Made by a program: the position numbers and the translations under genes. Positions 27,396 through 36,937 of a stretch of 64,000 nucleotides of DNA are shown piece after piece. Under the pieces are notes generated by a model. The model was given only the letters and a program-made list of their open reading frames with translations. It had not been told where the DNA came from and did no database searches. The stretch's first letter is position 1. Each line of letters begins with the position of its first letter. The stretch is from Polaromonas sp. C04 (GTDB lineage Bacteria; Pseudomonadota; Gammaproteobacteria; Burkholderiales; Burkholderiaceae_C), in contig NZ_MUNS01000023.1 in the NCBI RefSeq assembly GCF_002002705.1, positions 1 through 64,000 of the forward strand, in the 5' to 3' direction.

Positions 27396-27943
27396 TCAAC
27401 CAGCCCGCGCATTTTGGCGTTGCGCCGGCGCAGGGCCTCCAGTGTCAGCAACATCCCCACCGAGATCAGCACCAGCACTACGGCTGCGGCCAGGATGGTC
27501 GGGCTCAGCTGCTCGCGCAGGTCGGTCCACATCTGACGCGGGATGGTGCGTTGCTCGACGCCGCCGAGGAACAGTACCACCACGACTTCGTCAAAAGAGG
27601 TGGCAAACGCAAACAGCGCGCCCGAAAACACGCCAGGCCAGATGATGGGCAGCGTGATGCGGCGAAAAGCCGTCGTGGGCGAGGCCCCAAGGCTGCGTGC
27701 GGCGCGGAACAGGCCCTGGTCGAAGCCTGCAAGCGTGGCCGTTACCGTGATCACGAGAAGATTCTTGGGGCAATTCATGGGACACGACATACCAGTGTCT
27801 CCCAATATGCATTGGCCGCACATCCGGCAGTCGAAGAGCAAACCCTTGACTGCCCGCTCCAGGGTCGCCACCGGCTTTTCCACTCGCACATTACCGACCC
27901 GGGCCCATAGGGGGCGCAGGGCGGTCATGACCTTCTCGAGCAC
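27392..27943 (-). pseudogene. Chimeric remnant: MTHFR C-terminal-type domain fused to ABC-permease tail
   Basis: The open frame of 183 codons joins two unrelated pieces. Residues 1-61 (CRMCGQCILGDTGMSCPMNC) match the cysteine-rich protein known as the methylenetetrahydrofolate reductase C-terminal domain. From about residue 62 (LVITVTATLAGF) it is the last third of an ABC permease of the spermidine/putrescine type, with EAA loop AARSLGASPTTAFRR and two or three helices. The N-terminal permease helices and the rest of the MTHFR piece are missing. The junction is near 27761. A deletion between two minus-strand genes best explains it. The start is a GTG at 27943. A functional product is unlikely. 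Confidence 0.8.
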
Positions 27944-28074
27944 CCGGTAAACGGTCTGAAGCCCGCGGGCATGACGTACGGACTATCGGCGCATTGCGTA
28001 CATTGTCACTCCCCTTCTTCATGAGGCTGCACTGGAGTCGCCCCTGCACGCACCGACCGCCTCCCGCCACTCAT

Positions 28075-29451
28075 TCATTCATCTTTCAGCGCACCCCACG
28101 CCGTCTCCCGACTGGCGAGCATGGCGACCAGCGCGACCACCGCGGCGGCAACGAGAAACCAGGCCGGCGCCAGCTTGCTGCCCGTCACGCTGATCAGCCA
28201 CGTTGCAATGAGCGGTGCGGTGCCGCCGAACAGCGCATTGGCGGAATTGAAGGTGAACGCAAACCCGCTGTACCTGACCTTGGTTGGAAAGATCTCGGAG
28301 AGAAAGCAGGGAAGGGTACCGTCGTTCATGGTCAGCAAGGCGCCGAATGCGACCTGGATCGCGACGATCCCGACGAAGCCCACCGTGCCGAGGGCCTTGA
28401 ACAGCGGGACCGTCAGCGCAATGAACAGCACCGACGCGGCAATCAGCATGGTCTTTCGACCGAAGCGGTCCGACAGCGTGCCCATGAAGAATATGAAGAA
28501 GATGTACGCCACCAGGGAGATGGTCGTGGCCAGGAACGACTCGGTTTCGCCGACACCCATCTCCGTCGAAAGGTAGGTCGGCATGTAGCTCAGGATGATG
28601 TAGAAGGCCACGGCATTCAGGCAGGTGACGCCGAACGCGATAATCATGGCCCGCTTATGTGTTCCCAGCAGTTCCGTGACTGGTGCCTTGGCAACGTGGT
28701 GCGTCTTCTCCAACTGCTTGAACTTCGGCGTGTCTTCCAGGCGCACGCGAATGTAGCGACCGATCAGGCCGAACGGGGCGGCCAGCAGGAACGGCAGCCT
28801 CCAGCCCCAGGATTGCAATTGCTCAGTTGTCAATACGGCGTGCATGAGCGCCACCAGCAGCGAGCCGAACAGCAGGCCTGCGGCGGTGCTGGCGGGGACG
28901 ATGCTGGTGTAGAAGCCGCGCTTGCGTTCGGGCGCGTACTCCGCCAGAAACAACGACGCGCCTGCGTATTCCCCGGACGCCGAAAAACCCTGGACAATCC
29001 GAACCAGCAAAAGCAGTACTGGAGCCCATAATCCGACCTGTTCGTAAGTCGGAAGAAAGGCAACCAGGAAAGTCGCGGCCGACATGATGAGGATTGAAAG
29101 CGAGAGCGCCGTTCGGCGCCCGATCTTGTCGCCGAAGTGACCCCACACGATTCCGCCAATGGGGCGGACAATGAATGAGACCGCAAACACGCCGAACGTC
29201 GCGAGCAGTGCATTGGTCGGGGAAGTCTGCGGAAAAAACACGACGGCGATGACCGTCGCAAGATAGCCGTAAGACGCGTAGTCGAACCACTCCACAAAAT
29301 TGCCGATAAAGCTGGCTGCGGCAGCCTTTTTCAGCAAGCCGCTGCTCACCGGCCCATTCGCGTCAAGCGCGGGCGTTGCCCGCGCCGAATCATGCCGCGT
29401 AGCAGGGCCGCGGATCTTTTTATTCACCTCTAAAGGCTTGCTCGTACTCAT
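28075..29451 (-). CDS. MFS metabolite:H+ symporter (MHS family), possibly for creatine
   Basis: A 458-residue inner-membrane carrier with twelve helices and MHS signatures: GNFVEWFDYASYG in the first helix, GHFGDKIGRRTAL in loop 2-3, and a long C-terminal half. Relatives carry alpha-ketoglutarate, shikimate, proline or betaine. It lies 64 bp downstream of creatinase on the same strand, so co-transcription is likely and creatine or a related guanidino or methylamine compound is the natural guess. The substrate is inference from context only. The N-terminal 35 residues are polar and variable. Confidence 0.9.
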   Translation of the reverse strand: MSTSKPLEVNKKIRGPATRHDSARATPALDANGPVSSGLLKKAAAASFIGNFVEWFDYASYGYLATVIAVVFFPQTSPTNALLATFGVFAVSFIVRPIGGIVWGHFGDKIGRRTALSLSILIMSAATFLVAFLPTYEQVGLWAPVLLLLVRIVQGFSASGEYAGASLFLAEYAPERKRGFYTSIVPASTAAGLLFGSLLVALMHAVLTTEQLQSWGWRLPFLLAAPFGLIGRYIRVRLEDTPKFKQLEKTHHVAKAPVTELLGTHKRAMIIAFGVTCLNAVAFYIILSYMPTYLSTEMGVGETESFLATTISLVAYIFFIFFMGTLSDRFGRKTMLIAASVLFIALTVPLFKALGTVGFVGIVAIQVAFGALLTMNDGTLPCFLSEIFPTKVRYSGFAFTFNSANALFGGTAPLIATWLISVTGSKLAPAWFLVAAAVVALVAMLASRETAWGALKDE

Positions 29452-29515
29452 ACTCGTGTCTCCTCATGTGAATGGCCGGGCTGGCGGTAAATCGGAACCC
29501 GGCCTGGCGTGTCAT

Positions 29516-30727
29516 TCAAGCCTTGATGATGTTGTGCTGAGGTCCGTAGGGGAAGGCGGTGAGGTTGCGGTTACCGTCCTTGGTGATCACCAGGATGTCG
29601 TGCTCGCGGTAGCCGCCCGCGCCTGGCATGCCCTCGGGCAGCATGATCATCGGCTCCATCGAGATCACCATATCGGGCTCCAGGACGGTGTCGATGTCCT
29701 CGCGCAGCTCCAGCCCGGCTTCGCGGCCGTAGTAGTGACTCAAGGTGCCGAACGAGTGGCCGTAGCCGAAGGTGCGGTATTGCAGCAGGTCGTGCTCGGC
29801 GAAGATCTTGTTGAGCTCCAGGGCGATATCGCTGCACCTGGCGCCCGGCACGAGCAGCTTCTTGCCTTCGTCGTGCACCTTGCAATTGACCTCCCACAGG
29901 CGCAAATGCGCGTCCGAGGCGTGGTCCAGGAACAGCGTGCGCTCCAGCGCCGTGTAGTAGCCCGAGATCATCGAGAAGCAGTTCAGGCTCAGGATGTCGC
30001 CCTTTTGCACCTTGCGCGTGGTCACCGGGTTGTGCGCGCCATCGGTGTTGATGCCGCTCTGGAACCAGGTCCAGGTGTCCATCAGTTCGGTGTGCGGGTA
30101 GCGTTTGGCGATCTCGCGCACCATGGCTTGCGTGGAGGCCAGCGCGACCTCATGCTCGGGCACGCATTCCTTGACGGCGGCCACCAGCGCCGCGCCGCCG
30201 ATGTCGCACACCTGCGCGCCGTTGGCGATGAACTCGATCTCCTCGGCCGTCTTGACCATGCGCATCTTCATGCACGCCGCGGCGATGTCGACGAATTCCA
30301 CATTCGGCAGCGCGGCCTTGAGCATGTTCAGCCGCTCGATGGGCAGATGGTCGAACTCGATGCCGACACGTCCCTTGTTGGGGATGCAGGCCTGCACCGC
30401 GCGGAAATAGTTGCCGCGCTGCCAGTCGGTGTAGGTCAGCATGTCGTCGGCCACGCCCTTGCGCCAGGGCTGGGCCCCGTCGATGTTGGCGGCGATGATC
30501 GTGGTCTTGTCGTGGGTGACGGCCAGGCCGTAGAAGCGCCCGAACGAGCAGTACAGGAAATCGCTGTAGAAGTTGATGTTGTGGTACGACGTGAACAACA
30601 CCGCGTCGATGTTGCTCTCGGCCATGTGCTTGCGAACCTTGGCCATGCGGGTGGCGTACTCTTTCGCGGAGAAGGTGTTCTGGACTTTCTCGCCGTTGCG
30701 CAGGCGGATCAGGTCGGGCATGTTCAT
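29516..30727 (-). CDS. Creatinase (creatine amidinohydrolase)
   Basis: Hydrolyses creatine to sarcosine and urea (EC 3.5.3.3) in the cytoplasm. The 403-residue protein matches Pseudomonas putida creatinase closely as I recall it. It belongs to the pita-bread (M24) fold. The catalytic His232 (NTDGAHNP), Glu262 (GYYTALERTL) and Glu358 (ISMEPM) fall at the same numbers as in the known enzyme. Other strong matches are FTSYHNINFYSDFLYCSFGR and YGHSFGTLSHYYGREAGLE. ATG 30727 gives MNMPDLIRLRNG; ATG 30730 just before it has GGAG nine bases upstream and is equally possible. The product sarcosine feeds the soxBDAG operon 19 kb away. Confidence 0.95.
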   Translation of the reverse strand: MNMPDLIRLRNGEKVQNTFSAKEYATRMAKVRKHMAESNIDAVLFTSYHNINFYSDFLYCSFGRFYGLAVTHDKTTIIAANIDGAQPWRKGVADDMLTYTDWQRGNYFRAVQACIPNKGRVGIEFDHLPIERLNMLKAALPNVEFVDIAAACMKMRMVKTAEEIEFIANGAQVCDIGGAALVAAVKECVPEHEVALASTQAMVREIAKRYPHTELMDTWTWFQSGINTDGAHNPVTTRKVQKGDILSLNCFSMISGYYTALERTLFLDHASDAHLRLWEVNCKVHDEGKKLLVPGARCSDIALELNKIFAEHDLLQYRTFGYGHSFGTLSHYYGREAGLELREDIDTVLEPDMVISMEPMIMLPEGMPGAGGYREHDILVITKDGNRNLTAFPYGPQHNIIKA

Positions 30728-30767
30728 CATTTCAGTGGGCTCCATCGGTGGTTGATCAATGGAGCGA

Positions 30768-30802
30768 ACTGTAGATAGCTTGGCCTTTGCCTGAGCTACA
30801 GT
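30768..30802. promoter_or_regulatory. Inverted repeat upstream of creatinase
   Basis: ACTGTAG (30768-30774) and CTACAGT (30796-30802) form a perfect 7-bp inverted repeat, centres 28 bp apart, ending 38 bp before the creatinase start codons. It is a candidate operator for one of the AraC-type regulators nearby. Confidence 0.4.
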
Positions 30803-30919
30803 TGCGACACCGAATATCCTGATTACGGAACACAGGGTCGGTGCAGCCGGTGACGTCATCAATTTACAAGGGTTAACCCTTGAATTACGGTGACGGTCAG
30901 ATCACCATTGGCCTGAAGG

Positions 30920-31924
30920 TCAGTTCGAGGCGGAGTGTTCTGCCCGCGAGAGGGCAAGTCGTTCGGCCATCGGGGTGTTGCCATAGACCTCGCGGTAGCG
31001 TGCGATGAAATGCGCCGGTGCCGCGAAACCGCACGACAGGGCGATCTCATCGATGCGCCGGGTTGTGCGCAGCACCGACAGGCGTGCGTGCGCGAGCCGG
31101 ATTTCAAGGTATTTGCGGGACGGCGAAGTGTGTACGTATTGCTCGAACAGGCGTTCGAGCTGGCGGCGCGACACCTTGAGGTAATCGGCGATCTCGACCG
31201 GACTCAGCGGCTCCTCGACATTGCTCTCCATCATCTCGAGCGCATCGAGCAATACCTCGGGCATGTTGCCGTAGCGGTAACGCATGGGCAGTGCCTGGTT
31301 TTCATCCTGGCTGCGCTGGTGCGACACGAGCAGGTCGGACACCTGCTGCGCCAGCTCGCGGCCTCCCGGCGGGCGCCGCAGCACAAAGGTCATGAGATCG
31401 AGCGGGCTCACGCCTCCCGAACAGGTGTAGCGATCGCGATCGATTTCGAACAGGCGGCTGGATACAAAGACTTCGGGGAATTCTTCGACCAGGGTTTCGC
31501 GGTCTTCCCAGTGGATGGTGCAGCGGTAACCGTTGAGCAGCCCGGCTTTGGCGAGGTAGTAGCTTCCGGTATCGATGCCGCCCAGCGTGACGCCCTGGGC
31601 TGCGAGTTGACGCAGCCAGCGGGTGGTGTCGCCATAGCCGTGCTTGGGCAGCGGATTGGGCCCGATCACGAACACGGTATCAAACCGGCTGCTCTCGCCC
31701 ATCACCTGGTCCGGCAGCACGCGGATACCGCCGCTCGACAGAACGGGCTCGTCGCGCAGTCCGACCGTGACCCATTCGAACGCTTTTCTCCCCAGCGCCA
31801 TATTGGCCAGCCGCAAAGGATCAACGGCCGAGCTCAGCGCAATCAGCGAAAAAGCAGGGATCAGCAGAAAACCAAAGCGCTGTACGCTGGCGGCGTTGTG
31901 CGAAGCGGGAGTGTCGGTAGACAT
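30920..31924 (-). CDS. GlxA-family AraC transcriptional regulator 1
   Basis: A 334-residue regulator with an N-terminal DJ-1/PfpI-like sensory domain (about 12-185) and a C-terminal AraC helix-turn-helix pair (about 225-320; LKVSRRQLERLFEQYVHTSPSRKY). This architecture is shared with regulators of betaine, carnitine and sarcosine catabolism (GbdR, CdhR, SouR type). The PfpI nucleophile position holds GIDTGSYYLA, without cysteine, so it senses a ligand rather than catalyses. It sits just upstream of creatinase on the same strand and divergent from pabBC. ATG 31924 is chosen; a GTG at 31990 is possible. Control of creatine genes is inferred. Confidence 0.88.
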   Translation of the reverse strand: MSTDTPASHNAASVQRFGFLLIPAFSLIALSSAVDPLRLANMALGRKAFEWVTVGLRDEPVLSSGGIRVLPDQVMGESSRFDTVFVIGPNPLPKHGYGDTTRWLRQLAAQGVTLGGIDTGSYYLAKAGLLNGYRCTIHWEDRETLVEEFPEVFVSSRLFEIDRDRYTCSGGVSPLDLMTFVLRRPPGGRELAQQVSDLLVSHQRSQDENQALPMRYRYGNMPEVLLDALEMMESNVEEPLSPVEIADYLKVSRRQLERLFEQYVHTSPSRKYLEIRLAHARLSVLRTTRRIDEIALSCGFAAPAHFIARYREVYGNTPMAERLALSRAEHSASN

Positions 31925-32103
31925 GGTGCAATTATGGTCACACGCGCAACCCGTGTGCGCCGGGACGGAATTGCCTCTGGCAAGAGACACAATAGGGCAA
32001 TTTGTTGGACTGCCTTTTTTGGGATGATGAGAATAGCCCTTGATATTTACCTCTGCGCGCCTGTATTGACGCGTGGTGCCTCAGGACAGGATACAGGCAC
32101 GCC

Positions 32104-33876
32104 GTGCAAACCCTGATCGACTTTGCCAACCCCCGGGGCGATCAGGGCGCGCCGCTGCGTGTCGCATTTGGGGCACCGCGCGAGGTGCTGCTGGCACACA
32201 CCTTAGCCCAGGTACGACCGGTGCTGCAGGCGGTGGATGCCATGGCCCGGCAGGGGCGCTGGTGCGTCGGGTACCTGCGCTACGAGGCCGCCCCTGCGTT
32301 CGACACGGCGCTTGCGGTGCATCGCGGCAGCGACGGTCCGCTGGCGTGGTTCGGGGTGCACGATGCCGCGCAGCCGTGGCCGCCAATAGGCACGGACGTC
32401 GCCGCAGCCGACGCCGTGTGGCATAGCGACCTGCCGCGCGCCACGTTCGAGCGGCGCATGGCGGACATTCACCAGGCCATCGCCGCAGGCGATCTGTACC
32501 AGGTCAACTACACCGCGCCGCTGCGCGCCGAGTTCCGCGGCGATGCGCGGGCCTGGTTCATGGCGCTGCGCCGGGCGCAGCCCCATGGCTATGCCGCGTT
32601 CATCGACAGCGGAGCGGAGCAGCTGTTGTCGGTGTCGCCGGAGCTGTTTTTCGACTGGCTCGATGACCGCATCCTGGCTCGCCCCATGAAGGGCACGGCG
32701 CCGCGCGGCGCCACCGCGGCGGACGACGAAGCACTGGCGGCAGGCCTCGCCGCCTCGCCGAAGGAGCGCGCCGAGAATGTCATGATTGTTGACCTGATCC
32801 GCAACGACCTGTCACGCATTGCCAAGCCTTTTTCCGTGCGCGTGCCCCGGCTGTTCCACCTCGAAGCGCTGCCCACCGTGTGGCAGATGACCTCCGATGT
32901 TGAGGCGCTCACCCGGGCCGGGATCACACTGGCCGACGTGTTCACGGCCTTGTTCCCTTGCGGTTCGATCACCGGTGCACCCAAGGTGCAGGCCATGCGG
33001 ATGATCTGCGATCTGGAGCCGCAGGCCCGCGGCGTGTATTGCGGCGCGGTGGGTGTTGTCCGACCGGGCGGGCATGCGACGTTCAACGTGGCGATCCGCA
33101 CCGTGACCCTGCGCGGCACGGCGGCGAGCTGCGGCATCGGCAGCGGCATTACGGCCGATGCGCAGGCCGAGGGCGAATGGCAGGAATGGCGCCACAAGCG
33201 TGCCTTTCTCGAACGCGCAAGCCAGCCGTTCGAATTGCTCGAAACCCTGGCGCTGGAAGATGGTGCCCTGCGCGACGTGCCGGCCCATCTGGCGCGCATG
33301 GCGGATGCGGCCGCGCATTTTGCCTATCCATGGGCCTCAGGGCGTGTTGCGGACTGCTTGCGGCAACTGGTCGATGCGCACCTTCGGGGGCACTGGCGGG
33401 TGCGCCTGCGGCTCGATGCCCGCGGACAGGTTCAGGCCGAAGCCTACCCGCTGGACCTGACGCCGACCCCAGTTCGCTTAAGACTGGCCACGAGCGCGCT
33501 CGAAGAAGCGGACAGTGAGTTCGTGCGCTTCAAGACCACGCGGCGTGCGCATTACGACGCTTTCACCCCCAGCGAACCCGGCGTCTTCGACACCCTGCTG
33601 TGGAACCGGCGCGGAGAGCTCACCGAGTGCACCCGCGGCAATGTGGCCCTGCTGCTGGACGGGCGCTGGGTCACGCCGGCGCTGCACTGCGGCCTGCTGG
33701 GCGGGATCGGGCGGGCCCGCTGGCTGCGCGAAAGACGGGTGACGGAAGCCGTGGTGCGGGTAGACGAGTTGCCCCGGGTGCAGGCGCTGGCCTTCATGAA
33801 CAGCCTGCGCGGTTGGCTGGAGGCCGTGCTCGATGAATGCACGCCGCCCGGTCCTGACTCGAAAGCTGCCCACTAG
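32104..33876 (+). CDS. pabBC: Aminodeoxychorismate synthase component I fused to aminodeoxychorismate lyase (PabB-PabC)
   Basis: A 590-residue bifunctional protein for p-aminobenzoate, the folate precursor. Residues about 1-375 are the chorismate-binding enzyme (MKGTAPRGA, IVDLIRNDLSRIAKPFSV, FPCGSITGAPKVQAM, CGIGSGI). Residues about 385-580 are a fold-type IV PLP enzyme (FDTLLWNRRGELTECTRGN) replacing a separate PabC. It uses ammonia from PabA, not seen here. GTG at 32104 is the likely start. Its position between the two GlxA-type regulators, inside a sarcosine/C1 island, suggests extra folate supply for tetrahydrofolate-dependent demethylation. That link is inference; pabBC is also a normal housekeeping gene. 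Confidence 0.93.
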   Translation: MQTLIDFANPRGDQGAPLRVAFGAPREVLLAHTLAQVRPVLQAVDAMARQGRWCVGYLRYEAAPAFDTALAVHRGSDGPLAWFGVHDAAQPWPPIGTDVAAADAVWHSDLPRATFERRMADIHQAIAAGDLYQVNYTAPLRAEFRGDARAWFMALRRAQPHGYAAFIDSGAEQLLSVSPELFFDWLDDRILARPMKGTAPRGATAADDEALAAGLAASPKERAENVMIVDLIRNDLSRIAKPFSVRVPRLFHLEALPTVWQMTSDVEALTRAGITLADVFTALFPCGSITGAPKVQAMRMICDLEPQARGVYCGAVGVVRPGGHATFNVAIRTVTLRGTAASCGIGSGITADAQAEGEWQEWRHKRAFLERASQPFELLETLALEDGALRDVPAHLARMADAAAHFAYPWASGRVADCLRQLVDAHLRGHWRVRLRLDARGQVQAEAYPLDLTPTPVRLRLATSALEEADSEFVRFKTTRRAHYDAFTPSEPGVFDTLLWNRRGELTECTRGNVALLLDGRWVTPALHCGLLGGIGRARWLRERRVTEAVVRVDELPRVQALAFMNSLRGWLEAVLDECTPPGPDSKAAH

Positions 33877-33940
33877 CGCTATCGCACGGAGCATGCGCTA
33901 TGCGTAAAATAAAAAACTTTCCAAGGCATATTCTGCGCCC

Positions 33941-35008
33941 ATGAGCCAGCGACGAACCACATCCCAACCGCGCCGTGGCGCGGTGAGTGCCGATGAACAG
34001 GTCGCCCCATTGCTGCGGGTCGGTTTCTTGCTGACGCCGCGCTTCACGCTGACCGCCTTTGCCGGCTTTGTCGATGCACTGCGACTGGCCGCAGACGAGG
34101 GAGACCGCAGCCGCCCCAGGCTGTGTCGATGGGATATTCTTGGCGCCGCGGGAACGACACATCTATCCAGTTGCGGCGCGAGTGTCACCCCGACCGCGCC
34201 GATGGACTCGCCCGAAGCCTATGACTACCTGGTCGTTGTTGGCGGCCTGCTGCATGGCGGGCAGCAGGTGCCGGAGGCCACGTATGCCTTCCTGCAGGAA
34301 GCGGCGGCCAGGGGTGTCAAGCTCATCGGCCTGTGCACGGGATCTTTCGTACTCGCGCGCGCCGGGCTGCTGGATGGTCATCTCACCTGCGTGAGCTGGT
34401 TTCATCGCGAGGCGTTTGTGACCGAGTTTGCACATCTGCGCGTCGTGTCGAACCAGATGTTCGTGGTCGACCGCAATCGCCTCACCTGCGCCGGCGGTAC
34501 CAGCGTGGTTCACCTGGCCGCCTACGTTATTGAAAAGATAATAGGACGCGCCAGCGCCGTGAAGGCCCTGCGCATCATGATTGAAGAGCAGCCGCTTCCT
34601 TCGAGGACGCTGCAACCCGAGGAAGTGTTGTCGGAGCGCTCCACCGACACCGTGGTTCGCAAGGCGATGCTGCTGCTGGAGCAGCAACTGCACACGTCGC
34701 TGCCAATCGAGCAACTGTGTGAGCCGCTGGGCATTGGCCGGCGCCAGCTTGAGCGGCGATTCCAGCGCGATGTCGGTCTGAGCCCGGCGGGGTATCGCCA
34801 GAGCCTGCGCGTGGAGCGTGCGCGCTGGTTGTTGCAGCACACCGACCTCGAAGTTACCGAAGTCGCGTTCGAGTGCGGGTTCCAGAACAGCACGCACTTC
34901 GCCCGCGTGGTCAGGCAATCGCTCGGGGCCAGCCCGCGCGAGGTGCGCGCTGCCGGGAAATCGGCCACTGGCACGGTGCCAGGCAAGCAGGCCACTATTG
35001 ACGCCTGA
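33941..35008 (+). CDS. GlxA-family AraC transcriptional regulator 2
   Basis: A 355-residue regulator: a DJ-1/PfpI-like domain (about 25-215) and two AraC helix-turn-helices (about 240-340; LGIGRRQLERRFQRDVGLSPAGYRQ). The PfpI loop here keeps a cysteine (LIGLCTGSFVLARAG). The short leader (33877-33940) is AT-rich with AAAATAAAAAA but no clear promoter. It is convergent with the ABC transporter operon. By family it could respond to a methylamine or guanidino compound and activate the transporter or the sarcosine genes; no target is proven. Confidence 0.88.
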   Translation: MSQRRTTSQPRRGAVSADEQVAPLLRVGFLLTPRFTLTAFAGFVDALRLAADEGDRSRPRLCRWDILGAAGTTHLSSCGASVTPTAPMDSPEAYDYLVVVGGLLHGGQQVPEATYAFLQEAAARGVKLIGLCTGSFVLARAGLLDGHLTCVSWFHREAFVTEFAHLRVVSNQMFVVDRNRLTCAGGTSVVHLAAYVIEKIIGRASAVKALRIMIEEQPLPSRTLQPEEVLSERSTDTVVRKAMLLLEQQLHTSLPIEQLCEPLGIGRRQLERRFQRDVGLSPAGYRQSLRVERARWLLQHTDLEVTEVAFECGFQNSTHFARVVRQSLGASPREVRAAGKSATGTVPGKQATIDA

Positions 35009-35071
35009 TCGCTGCAGAGATTCCTGGGTGCGGGAACTCTCATCACGGGCGGCTGTCGGCGAGCGCCGGCT

Positions 35072-36124
35072 CTACGCGAGTGCGAAACAGTCCTCAGCAC
35101 GCCAGCTCAGGTGCAAGCGCTGTCCCGGCTCCGGGCGTGAGACAGCTTGTGCCGAAGCCGACGAGACAACAAGCCGGTCGCCCGCAGCCGTCACCACCTC
35201 GTGCTCGATCACCGGACCAAGGTAAGTGGCCGACTTCAAGGTCACCTCCAGTGCATTGACGTCGGTGGATTCGGCGCTGGCGAGACGTGCATTCTCGGGA
35301 CGAAAGCACAGTGCCGAAGCACTTCCAGGCGCAGTAGCATTGCTGAAGCGCAACCGACGACCATCGCGCGATTCGAAGCAACCTGGGGCAGTGGCGCGCC
35401 CCTCGATCAGGTTACATTTTCCGATGAAGGTTGCGACGAAGCGCGACGCCGGCCGCTGGTACAAGTCTTCCGCCGAGCCGAGTTGCTCGAGCTGACCCTG
35501 ATTCATGACGCCGATGCGGTCGGCGATGGCCATCGCCTCTTCCTGGTCGTGCGTGACAAACACTGACGTAATGCCAGCCTGTTGCTGGAACTCGCGAATC
35601 TCGGTACGCATTTGCGTGCGCAGCTTGGCATCGAGCGCCGAGAAGGGTTCATCGAGCAGCAGCACCTCGGGCTGCGCTGCCATGGCACGCGCCAGCGCGA
35701 CACGTTGCTGCTGTCCGCCTGACAGCGCCTTTGGGTATCGGTCGGCATGCTTGTCGAGTTGCACCCAACGCAGCATTTCATCCACACGTTTAGCCATGCG
35801 CGCCTTGTCCCAGCGGCGCAGACGCGGGCCAAACTCGACATTCTGTGCGACGGTCAAGTGCGGAAACAGCGCATAACCCTGGAACACCATCCCGACGTTT
35901 CGCTTGTGCACCGGCAGGCGCGTGACATCGCGCGCGCCTATGTGCATCGTGCCCGATGTCGGCGCGATGAAACCGGCGATCATGCGCAGCGTCGTTGTCT
36001 TGCCGCAGCCGCTGGGGCCAAGCAGCGCGAGCAGTTCGCCTTCTCGAATGTCCAGGGAGGTTTCTTCGACGGCGCAAAATTCGCCGTATGTTTTTCGGAT
36101 CTTCGAGAGTGTGACGCCAGCCAT
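35072..36124 (-). CDS. ABC transporter ATPase (PotA-type)
   Basis: A 350-residue cytoplasmic ATPase. It has Walker A GPSGCGKTT (about residue 40), signature LSGGQQQRVALARA, Walker B LLLDEPFSALD, and a C-terminal TOBE regulatory domain (about 270-345). It belongs to the polyamine/iron/opine importer group. Last gene of a four-gene operon (binding protein, two permeases, ATPase). The ATG at 36124 follows the upstream stop by one base, suggesting coupling. The substrate is set by the binding protein and remains unknown. Confidence 0.93.
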   Translation of the reverse strand: MAGVTLSKIRKTYGEFCAVEETSLDIREGELLALLGPSGCGKTTTLRMIAGFIAPTSGTMHIGARDVTRLPVHKRNVGMVFQGYALFPHLTVAQNVEFGPRLRRWDKARMAKRVDEMLRWVQLDKHADRYPKALSGGQQQRVALARAMAAQPEVLLLDEPFSALDAKLRTQMRTEIREFQQQAGITSVFVTHDQEEAMAIADRIGVMNQGQLEQLGSAEDLYQRPASRFVATFIGKCNLIEGRATAPGCFESRDGRRLRFSNATAPGSASALCFRPENARLASAESTDVNALEVTLKSATYLGPVIEHEVVTAAGDRLVVSSASAQAVSRPEPGQRLHLSWRAEDCFALA

Positions 36125-36125
36125 G

Positions 36126-36935
36126 TCAAAAGGCCTTTCCAAGGTTGACAAAACGATCCGATATCAGGAGCGCCGCGCCGATGATCGCAATCTGCACCGT
36201 TGCGACGGCGGCGATGGTCGAATCGAGATTCCATTCAAGGTAATTGAGGATCGAGATCGGCAAGGTGGTTACGCCGGGCCCGACAAGGAACAACGACTTT
36301 TCGAGGTCCGAAAACGAGGCGATGAACGCAAACATCGCCGCTGCGATCATGCCGGGCCGAATCGTCGGCAGCGTGACGAGGAAGAAGGTCTGCAGCGCAT
36401 TTGCGCCCAGGCTTCGCGCCGCTTCTTCAGGCACGGCGTTGGCAGTCATCAAAGAAGCGCACACCAGCCGCATCGTCCACGGCAGCGCCACCAGCGTATG
36501 TGCGATGACCAAGCCGTGGAACGTGGCAGCAAACTGAACGCCCGATAGGATTTCGATCTGAACGAAGTAGATATAGACCGCCGCTCCCGCCACGATGGCC
36601 GGGACGTACATGGGTGACAGCAGCAGGTGGCGCACGGTCTCGCGACCAGGGAACGGAAAGCGCTCGATCGCCAGCGCAGCTGGCACGCCGAGCAGCAGCG
36701 AACCTAACGTCGCGCAGACACCGACCTCAAGGCTGGTGGTGAAACCCGAGGCGAAATCCTGCAGAGCCCACGCCCGCGCGAACCAGCTCAGCGTATAGCC
36801 GCTTGGAGGAAAGGTGAGGATACGGTCGGAAAAGAAGCTGGCCCATACGATGACCAGCAACGGCGCGATGATGAAGGCGAAGATCAGCGTCACAAAAGTC
36901 AGGTATACGAATCGGCCAATCGAAACACGCTCCAT
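36126..36935 (-). CDS. ABC transporter permease (PotC-type)
   Basis: A 269-residue inner-membrane permease with six helices and the EAA loop EEAARSLGANALQTFFLVTLPTI. It begins MERVSIGRFVYLTFVTLIFAF, typical of the second permease of polyamine-type importers. It overlaps neither neighbour but is only two bases from the upstream permease gene, so the operon is tight. Confidence 0.92.
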   Translation of the reverse strand: MERVSIGRFVYLTFVTLIFAFIIAPLLVIVWASFFSDRILTFPPSGYTLSWFARAWALQDFASGFTTSLEVGVCATLGSLLLGVPAALAIERFPFPGRETVRHLLLSPMYVPAIVAGAAVYIYFVQIEILSGVQFAATFHGLVIAHTLVALPWTMRLVCASLMTANAVPEEAARSLGANALQTFFLVTLPTIRPGMIAAAMFAFIASFSDLEKSLFLVGPGVTTLPISILNYLEWNLDSTIAAVATVQIAIIGAALLISDRFVNLGKAF

Positions 36936-36937
36936 GA

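Noticed and set aside
32104-33876. Salicylate or anthranilate synthase instead of PabB
   Set aside because: The C-terminal fold-type IV PLP lyase domain fused to the chorismate enzyme is specific for p-aminobenzoate synthesis.
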